Position numbers and translations under genes: made by a program. Shown here piece after piece: positions 57,966 through 64,000 of a stretch of 64,000 bases of DNA. Origin of the DNA: Planctomycetaceae bacterium (GTDB lineage: Bacteria > Planctomycetota > Planctomycetia > Planctomycetales > Planctomycetaceae); contig JAHBXV010000019.1 of NCBI GenBank assembly GCA_019636285.1, positions 46,654-110,653 of the forward strand, given 5' to 3'. A model generated the notes under the pieces. It searched no databases. It worked only from the letters and a program-made list of their open reading frames with translations, and had not been told where the DNA came from. Numbering within the stretch: position 1 is the stretch's first letter; the number at the start of each line of letters is the position of its first letter.

Positions 57966-58634
57966 ATGAATCGCCGCGGGTTTCTCAACTTTGCCTCAAC
58001 AGGACTCTTTGCCTCGCTGACAGGGTTCGGCAGCGGCTGCCGAAGTACGCAGCATGCCCATGTTCTCAACGAAACCGACCGCGACATGGTCGGCAGCCAC
58101 ACGGCTGGCGCGGAAACGTGGGAGCCGCTGATCGAGCAGTCCGTGGGGCAACTCCTGGGGCGGCAGTCGACCGTCATGCCAGTCGCCGCGAACGGCGAAA
58201 TTCCCTACGCGGGCAAGCGGATCTGTTTCGTTGGCGTCGAGAATAAATCAGCCGAGGAAATTGGCGACTTCAAGGAACAGATCTACCAGAAGATCGATAC
58301 CTGCATCACCAACTCCGAGGTCTTCGACTGCATTCATCGCAAGTACGTCGAGGCCGGTCTGCGGCAATGCGGGCTCCGCCCCGATGATCTGTTCGTTCCC
58401 GCCAAGCGGCGACAGTTCGTCGCCACCATGGAAGAACTCGATCAGCCGTTCGACTACCTGCTCTACGCGACGATCACCTCGGGCACGACCAAGAGCAACG
58501 AAAAGAACTACCAGCGCGATTACCTGCTGTCGCTCGAAATGATCGATCTGCAATCAGGCCGTTCGGACAAGGAATCGGCCGAGCTGCGCAAGGGCTATCA
58601 CAAGTCGCGACTGGGCAAGGCCAAGCATTATTAG
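57966..58634 (+). CDS. LpoB-like penicillin-binding-protein activator lipoprotein
   Basis: A 222-residue lipoprotein. N-terminus NRRGFLNFASTGLFASLTGF ends in GSGC, a Tat-like (RRGFLN) signal with a lipobox Cys at 25. The main part RICFVGVENKSAEEIGDFKE and DTCITNSEVFDCIHRKYVEA, then PFDYLLYATITSGTTKSNEK, resembles the LpoB domain that activates PBP1B in enterobacteria. Planctomycetes have weak or unusual peptidoglycan synthesis, so the partner is open. It lies about 100 bases before a COG3014-like gene, a common pairing. Confidence 0.75.
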   Translation: MNRRGFLNFASTGLFASLTGFGSGCRSTQHAHVLNETDRDMVGSHTAGAETWEPLIEQSVGQLLGRQSTVMPVAANGEIPYAGKRICFVGVENKSAEEIGDFKEQIYQKIDTCITNSEVFDCIHRKYVEAGLRQCGLRPDDLFVPAKRRQFVATMEELDQPFDYLLYATITSGTTKSNEKNYQRDYLLSLEMIDLQSGRSDKESAELRKGYHKSRLGKAKHY

Positions 58635-58737
58635 GGCGGAAAGCTCGGAGCGGAAAGCGGTAAGCCAGACGGGAAGGCGATCCCGAGCATGTGCGAGCAG
58701 CGCTGGACGCCGCGGCTACGGAGATGATGGAACCGCG

Positions 58738-60087
58738 ATGTTTGGCCGTGGACTGCCAATTCTGCTGGGTGCCGTTGTGTCGCTGCTGGCTTTTGGGCCG
58801 GGTTGTGCGACGCATTTGGACCGTTTGCAGCCGGTCCGCGATCTCTATTTCGCCAACCAGCTCGATACCGCGACTGCCGAAATCGAGAGGCTTCAAAAGA
58901 AGCATCGCCGCGAAGCCGACGTCCTGGCTCTCGATCAGGCGATGATCGACCTGGCGGCCGGCCATCCGGAACTGGCGGAACAGCGGCTGCGAAAGACGCG
59001 CGATCAGTTCGACAAGCTGTCCGAGAAGAGCATCGCCGAAGGTGCCGCCTCGTTGTTGACCGACGACACGGCCATCGCGTATCCGGGGGAAGACTATGAG
59101 CAGGTTCTCGTGCGGGTGATGCTCGCGCTCACGAACCTGATGAACGGCGGCGAAGACGCGGGTGCCTATGCCCTCCAAGTGACGGAGAAGCTCGAACAGC
59201 TTCGCACGGAACGCGAAAAGCTCGAAGTCGATGAACGGCTGAAGAGCGAGGCGTATCAACAAGTGGCATTGGGACCGTATGTGCGGGCGATGCTCGCCGA
59301 GGAGTCGCCTCTCACGCTCGATGATGCCGTGCGTGCCCGGGTTCAAGTCGCCGAGTACGCCCCGGGGTTTGAGTCAGCCCAGGCCGACCTGCAACGGGCG
59401 AAGCACGAAGTCCCCATTCCCCCTGGCCACGGTGTGCTCTACGTCTTTGCACTCGTAGGCCGTGGACCCGTCAAAGAGCAGGTCAACGCCGAGGCGACTC
59501 AGGCCGCTCTGCTGGTCGCGGATCGCATTGTCTCCGCGGTCTCTCCGCGTGGATTGCCGCCGACGCTGGCACCGGTTCCCATTCCCCGTGTGCGAACGAG
59601 TTCTGTCGGACCCGGCCGTCTGCAAGTGCGCATCGACGATCAGCCCAGCGGCTTCACGGAAACAATCGTCAACGTCGGCCAGATGGCGGCGTTGCAGCAG
59701 CGAGCCCGTGAGCCCGAGATCATTGGCCGGGCGGTTGCCCGACGCGTCACGAAGAAGGGCATCATCTACGCCACGAAAGAAGGGGTCGACGCCGGAAGCT
59801 GGTCGGCCGCCAGTCTGGCCCTCAACGTGGTCGGCATTGCCTGGGAAGCCACTGAAACCGCGGACCTCCGTTGCTGGGGTCTGTTGCCCGACCGCATCCA
59901 GGTCTACCGCGTCGCGCTGCCAGCCGGCCAACACACGCTGAACCTGCAACCGGCAGACGGCGCCGGCACCTGGGGCCAGCCTGCCTCTCGTACAATCACG
60001 ATCCCCGAAGGCCGCAATGTCTACGTCCTGGGTCAATTCCCGGACGGCAAACTCATCGGCGAGCTGCTGTGCAGCGAAGATCGGTGA
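58738..60087 (+). CDS. COG3014-like lipoprotein with helical repeats
   Basis: A 449-residue exported protein: signal LPILLGAVVSLLAFGPGCAT (lipobox-like Cys), then helical TPR-like parts (LYFANQLDTATAEIERLQKK; ALDQAMIDLAAGHPELAEQR), a central LVRVMLALTNLMNGGEDAGA, and a beta-type C-terminus (YRVALPAGQHTLNLQPADGA; ITIPEGRNVYVLGQFPDGKL). Similar proteins accompany LpoB-like genes in several phyla. Possibly an envelope assembly partner of the LpoB-like protein. Exact role unknown. Confidence 0.7.
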   Translation: MFGRGLPILLGAVVSLLAFGPGCATHLDRLQPVRDLYFANQLDTATAEIERLQKKHRREADVLALDQAMIDLAAGHPELAEQRLRKTRDQFDKLSEKSIAEGAASLLTDDTAIAYPGEDYEQVLVRVMLALTNLMNGGEDAGAYALQVTEKLEQLRTEREKLEVDERLKSEAYQQVALGPYVRAMLAEESPLTLDDAVRARVQVAEYAPGFESAQADLQRAKHEVPIPPGHGVLYVFALVGRGPVKEQVNAEATQAALLVADRIVSAVSPRGLPPTLAPVPIPRVRTSSVGPGRLQVRIDDQPSGFTETIVNVGQMAALQQRAREPEIIGRAVARRVTKKGIIYATKEGVDAGSWSAASLALNVVGIAWEATETADLRCWGLLPDRIQVYRVALPAGQHTLNLQPADGAGTWGQPASRTITIPEGRNVYVLGQFPDGKLIGELLCSEDR

Positions 60088-60182
60088 CTGGTGGATAGTG
60101 GTTGGAATGAACAGCGGTGCGCGGCGAGCGGGAGTGAAGCGCTCGGTCCGGCACCGCTGTCACCCAAGGTAGGCGGCTTCGC

Positions 60183-61118
60183 TTAGCGATCGTTGAGCGA
60201 TTGTCGCACCAACTGCTTGAGCTCTTCGATCTCGCGGCGCAGTTCGCGAACATCAGCCTCTCGTGCGACGGTTCCCGCCGGAAGCTGGCTGGTTGGAGCG
60301 ACGACCGCGTTTCCGAGTGAATCGACGGGGACCGCGACAGCAGGGTTATTGGCTGCCATCATGGGAGCGACGAAGGGCTGTAAATCGGCGGGGAGCCCCC
60401 CCCAGTTGCCATCGGCGACCCGCCACTCTTCCCCATTGCGGGCGACAAGAATCACGGGCGGCTCAGTTCCCGTTCGAGTGACCGTCATGGTGACATCCGG
60501 AGGCAGTGGCTGAACGGCAACCGCGTTCTGCATCACCGGCAGGACAATAATCTGCGAGCGACTGGGCATGCACAACGGATCGTCACACACATACGATGAT
60601 CGTTGTCTTGCGACGAGGGCCGGGGGAATGGGTTCCGGGGTCACGGTTACCGTTTGCGCGACCCGATCTCGAATCACTTCGAGGGTCAATCCACTTTGGT
60701 CTGCCTGACGAATGGCACTGCGCAGATCCTGAGCGCTGGCCAGCGCGTATTCCTTCCCATCGATCGTCGCACGAGTGAGGATGTCATACCTCAGAAGTCC
60801 GGCGCGAGCGGCCGGCGTTCCTGGGGTGACCTGGTTCACAACCAGTCCCATGAAGCTGGGTAAATCCATCTGATGACGCATGGCGGGAGGAACCGGAGCG
60901 ATCCGAACGCCAATCCAGTCGCGACGAGGCTCGACGGGAGTCGCGAGAGCCGGCTCGACGGACGGAAGGACCACAGGATCGACACGAGGGACGACAACCG
61001 GAACGGAGTCGGCGATCGCCTCTTGATCGGTCAAGGGATCCACCGAGACGTTCTCCCCAAACAGACTCGCGGACACGTACATGGCGACGATGGTGGTCAA
61101 TCGAAAGGTGGTTGTCAT
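60183..61118 (-). CDS. PDZ-domain envelope protein
   Basis: A 311-residue exported protein: signal TTTFRLTTIVAMYVSASLFG, a Pro/Val-rich linker, a PDZ domain (about residues 65-155: RRDWIGVRIAPVPPAMRHQM, PSFMGLVVNQVTPGTPAARA then GLLRYDIL, DLRSAIRQADQSGLTLEVIR), a central beta region with PVILVARNGEEWRV, and a C-terminal coiled coil (DVRELRREIEELKQLVRQSL). No protease domain is present. Likely a periplasmic protein-binding factor. The ATG at 61118 starts just before the signal. Confidence 0.75.
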   Translation of the reverse strand: MTTTFRLTTIVAMYVSASLFGENVSVDPLTDQEAIADSVPVVVPRVDPVVLPSVEPALATPVEPRRDWIGVRIAPVPPAMRHQMDLPSFMGLVVNQVTPGTPAARAGLLRYDILTRATIDGKEYALASAQDLRSAIRQADQSGLTLEVIRDRVAQTVTVTPEPIPPALVARQRSSYVCDDPLCMPSRSQIIVLPVMQNAVAVQPLPPDVTMTVTRTGTEPPVILVARNGEEWRVADGNWGGLPADLQPFVAPMMAANNPAVAVPVDSLGNAVVAPTSQLPAGTVAREADVRELRREIEELKQLVRQSLNDR

Positions 61119-61745
61119 GGAACGGCTCCAAGATGGCCCGGCTTCAATCCTCGATGGCGAGTTCCGCGAGGAAGTGATCGCGGCTGAAGTGGTGATAGCA
61201 GTTTTCGCGCCAATCCAGTCCCGGAGCGAAGCGGTCGGGTTCGACACCGGCTCGGACACAATCCGCGGTAGCGTTCCGGGCGAACTGACAACGAAGGCCC
61301 TGACTTCTTGGTGAGTGCCTCTCATGGCACGCGATGACGACGTTCGATTTCCAGTTCCGCACGAAGAACAGCGACAACCGGCTATGTTTCAGTCAATCAC
61401 ACACCAGCTTGTCGGATCGAGAAGAACCATCGCACGAATGTGGTGAACCGGATTTGCCGAGAGGATGTCGAACAACCGGTCGGGCAATTTCCGCATCGCG
61501 CGGATAGTTCCGTTCGAAACTGACAACCGCGATCGTTCGCTGTCCGAAGAACAGCCAGCCTGGACTCTCAGCGACCTGTCGATTTTCGACGGAATTCGTG
61601 TTCTTTCTCGTGAATTCCAGGCAAGCGTGTTGCCGTAATTGCTTCTTGGCTGGGTTCTTACGTCGCGCCTTTCCACTCCCGACAACATTCGGCACGGCGT
61701 GTGCGATACAGGAAACCCATTCACGGATTCCTTACGAGGTGCAGC
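61119..61745. other. Gene-free divergent spacer
   Basis: About 627 bases between the PDZ gene (minus) and the small lipoprotein (plus). Open frames on the minus strand at about 61390-61695 contain some ordinary-looking segments (GWLFFGQRTIAVVSFERNYP) but no start site, family or frame continuity, so I do not call a gene. The region may contain a remnant. Confidence 0.4.
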
Positions 61746-62018
61746 ATGTCCACGAAGAAGCTTTTGACCGAACACATTGGGAAAACAGGACTTTTCACCT
61801 CGATGGCGCTGGGCGCTGTCTTTGTTGCTGGATGCGAGCCGCGTACCGAGAAAGTTCTCGATATCGAAACGCCGGGGACGGACATCGAGGTTCATAAGGA
61901 GGTTGATCCCGAGCCGGAACCTCCGAAAAAGGTCATCGACATCGAAGCTCCAGGCACGGACGTCAAGGTCAACAAGATTGACAACGACGGTGACGCCAAG
62001 GTGAGGGTCAACGACTAG
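61746..62018 (+). CDS. Small lipoprotein with a duplicated motif
   Basis: A 90-residue protein: Lys-rich N-terminus, signal TGLFTSMALGAVFVAGC with lipobox Cys, then two copies of a DIE[TA]PGTD[IV][EK]V motif (at about residues 39-48 and 64-73) separated by a Glu/Pro-rich linker. Ends DNDGDAKVRVND. No family recognised. The stop TAG is part of the R5 element that follows. Confidence 0.75.
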   Translation: MSTKKLLTEHIGKTGLFTSMALGAVFVAGCEPRTEKVLDIETPGTDIEVHKEVDPEPEPPKKVIDIEAPGTDVKVNKIDNDGDAKVRVND

Positions 62019-62104
62019 AACACGTTTCAAAACCCCGTTGGTGGCTGCAAAACGTCTCGAAATCGGGGACACCCCCGTTGTCCAGAGAGTTTTGAAACCC
62101 GTCT
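62016..62104 (+). repeat. Dispersed R5 element, copy at small lipoprotein stop codon
   Basis: Starts with the stop codon: tagaacacgtttcaaaaccc, and ends gagagttttgaaac. It aligns with the minus-strand copy at 28496-28411 nearly base for base over the first 20 and last 20 positions, and shares the central aaaacgtctcgaa. Terminal arms form a stem of about 10 base pairs. Confidence 0.85.
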
Positions 62105-62266
62105 GGCGAAAGAGCGCGAGCAGCTCGCCCGCGAGACTGAGCCGTTCACAATTTATCGTCGAGAGAGCGAACGCTCTTCTCGGCGTGACCATAGAAGCTG
62201 GCACGTCTGCCGAGAACCGTTCTCGCAACGTGCGTAAAACTCTCAATACGATCCAAGGAGTTCATT

Positions 62267-62431
62267 ATGTTGGGCTGGGCGTTGACGTTCCTGATCATCG
62301 CGTTGGTGGCGGGATTATTTGGATTTGGTCTCGTGGGTGGCATGGCCTATGGGGCCGCGAAGATTTGTTTCTTCGTCTTCCTGGTGCTCGCCATTCTGTC
62401 GGTGTTGACCGGCCGGCGGCTGCCGACCTGA
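62267..62431 (+). CDS. DUF1328 small membrane protein (54 aa)
   Basis: A 54-residue protein with an excellent ribosome site (AAGGAG seven bases before the ATG). It reads [40 protein letters not shown] and [12 protein letters not shown]: two transmembrane helices around a Gly-rich turn, with the [13 protein letters not shown] opening that is typical of DUF1328 (YtjA family). The function of the family is unknown; members are often stress-linked. It stands right after the small lipoprotein and R5. Confidence 0.9.
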   Translation: MLGWALTFLIIALVAGLFGFGLVGGMAYGAAKICFFVFLVLAILSVLTGRRLPT

Positions 62432-62462
62432 CGATAACGACTCCTTGAGCATCGATTGAGAG

Positions 62463-62496
62463 AGGGGGGCGCGTGATCGCTGCCCCCTTTCTTATT
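62463..62496 (+). terminator. Intrinsic terminator after DUF1328 gene
   Basis: gagggggg c ... gctgcccccttt: a GC stem of six or more pairs (GGGGGC with GCCCCC) followed by a T-rich run tttcttatt. It lies 32 bases after the stop of the DUF1328 gene, so it probably ends this short transcript. Confidence 0.55.
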
Positions 62497-62579
62497 GCGC
62501 GAGACTTGTCTTATCGTGTGCCGCTCACTCCGGCAGTGCGTCGTTTTTAATCGACCACGAGAAGACGCATCACTGGGCG

Positions 62580-64000
62580 CTACTCGGACGCGGCGGTCGT
62601 GTCATTTTTCGGCGGCAAGCCGCGCACCCATTCTTTAAGCAGTTCCACCGCGACCGGGTCAACAAGGTTCGTCCCCAGCGGGGGCATCTGGCCGCGGCCG
62701 CGTAATCCCACTCGTTTGAGCAACACCGATCGATCCGGCTCGCCCGGAGCCACGAGTCGCGGTTCGGTCACGTCGAACTTGGCATGCAGGGGCGTTTCGT
62801 CGATCACCTTCATCTTCTCCAGCGGTGTCTTGGACAAAAGGTCCATCTGAGCGTTGCCGCCTCCTGCCGCTTGATGACAGATCGAACAATTGACGTGCAG
62901 GTAAGCCCTGACCCGCGCTTCCAGCGGGGCGGCGGCATCGTTGGGGTCGACGAATTGTTCCAGCGTGTCGGCCGGTTCTTCAATCACGCGCGCCCGGGGC
63001 GCATCAGCTTTCGCCCCGGCTTTTCGCAATATGCCCCAGTGGTCGAGAGCCGCCAGTTGATTCGCCCGGAACGAACCGTAATCGTGCGCGCGATTCATTT
63101 GCGCGGTCTGCAATCCCAGGACAAAGCCCGAGGCGCGCGAGTGACAGACGAGACATTCCGCCCGGCTGGGAAAATGCCAGGTCTGAGTTGAGCGTCGCTC
63201 TCGGTCGGCGGGATCGACGACGCTGTAAACGGCATCGGCCCCAGCTTTTTCCACCAGCACGGCGTCAGTCTGTTCGGCGTCCCAACAGTAACTGTAGCCG
63301 ACCCATTCCCCTTGCAGCTTATGCATCAGCCGGGTCTCGATCCGCCGCCAGACCCCCGGTTCGCTCTCCAGCGAGAAGGTTTTGACGAGAACGGTTCCTT
63401 CATCCGGCTTCCAGGCATTGGTGGCGTGATACTCGATGCCCGCGTCGTCCGGCAGCGCCAGGAATCGTTCCTTGGCGGCTCCGTCGGACCAGAGCGGCGC
63501 ATTGACCGAATAGGCGATGACGCCTTCGGCCATGCGATGCTCGGCCACCGACGAGAAGAGTCCTGTTTCGCTGAGCTTCTTGGGAAATGGCGGCGCCGGT
63601 TCGGTCGCGGGCGGTCGCGGTTCGATGCGATGCAGGCCCGATCCCAGATCAACCACAAGCAGGTCGCCTTCGGGAGTCTGCGTGAACCCCGTGATCTGGA
63701 ACGGCGTATCAACCAGTTCCTGGTGCCAGGTCACCTTCTCGCCGTCGTGACGAATCCCCCAGATTCGCCCGGTTGAATAATCGCCATACACGTAGGTGCC
63801 GTCCAGATCGGGAAGCTTGTTGCCGCGATAGACGACCCCTCCCGTCAGCGAGCGTGCCTCCGCATGGTGATGCTCAGCCGTCGGTGGCACGATCGGTCCA
63901 GGCCCGAGTTTGCGATCGGGATAGAAGGGATGGCTCCCTTCATTCACACTCCAGCCATAGTTTTCACCGCGACGGACGAGGTAGACCTGTTCCCACAGAT
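62580..64000 (-). CDS. PQQ-type sugar dehydrogenase / cytochrome-c-like protein, 3' part (5' end outside window)
   Basis: The frame is open to the right edge; the visible part is about 473 residues, starting LWEQVYLVRRGENYGWSV, NEGSHPFYP, GVVYRGNKLPDLDGTYVYGD. These are the closing blades of a soluble PQQ glucose/sorbosone dehydrogenase propeller. The second part carries heme-type motifs CLVCHSR and CSICHQ separated by about 90 residues, with Met/Pro-rich late sections (GQMPPLGTNLV). Such fusions are common in planctomycetes, with role in sugar oxidation in the periplasm. The true start lies beyond 64000. Confidence 0.85.
   Translation of the reverse strand, partial: LWEQVYLVRRGENYGWSVNEGSHPFYPDRKLGPGPIVPPTAEHHHAEARSLTGGVVYRGNKLPDLDGTYVYGDYSTGRIWGIRHDGEKVTWHQELVDTPFQITGFTQTPEGDLLVVDLGSGLHRIEPRPPATEPAPPFPKKLSETGLFSSVAEHRMAEGVIAYSVNAPLWSDGAAKERFLALPDDAGIEYHATNAWKPDEGTVLVKTFSLESEPGVWRRIETRLMHKLQGEWVGYSYCWDAEQTDAVLVEKAGADAVYSVVDPADRERRSTQTWHFPSRAECLVCHSRASGFVLGLQTAQMNRAHDYGSFRANQLAALDHWGILRKAGAKADAPRARVIEEPADTLEQFVDPNDAAAPLEARVRAYLHVNCSICHQAAGGGNAQMDLLSKTPLEKMKVIDETPLHAKFDVTEPRLVAPGEPDRSVLLKRVGLRGRGQMPPLGTNLVDPVAVELLKEWVRGLPPKNDTTAASE

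Noticed and set aside
61389..62246. Minus-strand frame over the small lipoprotein and R5 region
   Set aside because: It covers the sense lipoprotein gene and the R5 repeat on the opposite strand and shows no family features.

Overview
The window looks like a high-GC planctomycete chromosome. Pointers are two DUF1559 pseudopilin-like proteins (prepilin leader and C-terminal H-x9-DG signature), each paired with a small regulatory-domain lipoprotein; a long SecA; Kdo transferase and squalene-hopene cyclase; a PQQ/cytochrome-c sugar dehydrogenase; and many gene-end hairpins and phrase-like intergenic repeats. Species cannot be fixed from sequence alone. I saw no rRNA, tRNA, CRISPR array or transposase.

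Region 1 (about 0.3-19.2 kb, minus strand) is one compact set of phage-derived genes read from 19182 downward: HTH protein, ParB-like protein, ABC ATPase with acetyltransferase (COG2401 type, split by a -1 frame change in a run of nine A), small and large terminase, portal, a small protein, prohead protease/scaffold, decoration-like protein, major capsid, a tail-chaperone-like gene with a -1 slippery site, connector/completion proteins, tail-tube-like protein, a very short tape measure, a small tail protein and a hub-like protein with a 180-residue Ser/Asp/Gly tail. Three sugar-transfer-like genes follow in the same direction (DUF115/MptE-like, GT2, GT4). No integrase, replication, lysis or tail-fibre genes are present, and host-type repeats lie between the phage genes. 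This suggests an old, domesticated, possibly gene-transfer-agent-like particle cluster, though a decayed prophage is not excluded.

Region 2 (19.3-29.9 kb) holds ordinary planctomycete genes: a ThiF/MoeB E1-like enzyme, two DUF1559/lipoprotein pairs, an amidohydrolase, a Ca/Na exchanger, a WD40 protein and a transmembrane Ser/Thr kinase.

Region 3 (29.9-42.8 kb) is rich in ion transport and stress genes: a universal stress protein, an MgtE-like transporter and a Kef-type antiporter with RCK, CBS and a degenerate EIIA domain form one run, followed by PutA, a winged-helix protein and an NhaP-type antiporter. A toxin-antitoxin locus with a nonsense-mutated toxin and a DUF3841 gene follow.

Region 4 (42.8-64 kb) is envelope-centred: Kdo transferase, a SecA with an amplified wing module, a MoxR/ChlI-type ATPase, squalene-hopene cyclase, an Nramp-related transporter, a DEAD-box helicase, a CapD-type sugar dehydratase/epimerase, an LpoB-like and a COG3014-like lipoprotein, a PDZ protein, two tiny envelope proteins (one a 54-residue DUF1328 protein) and the 3' part of a sugar dehydrogenase that runs off the window.
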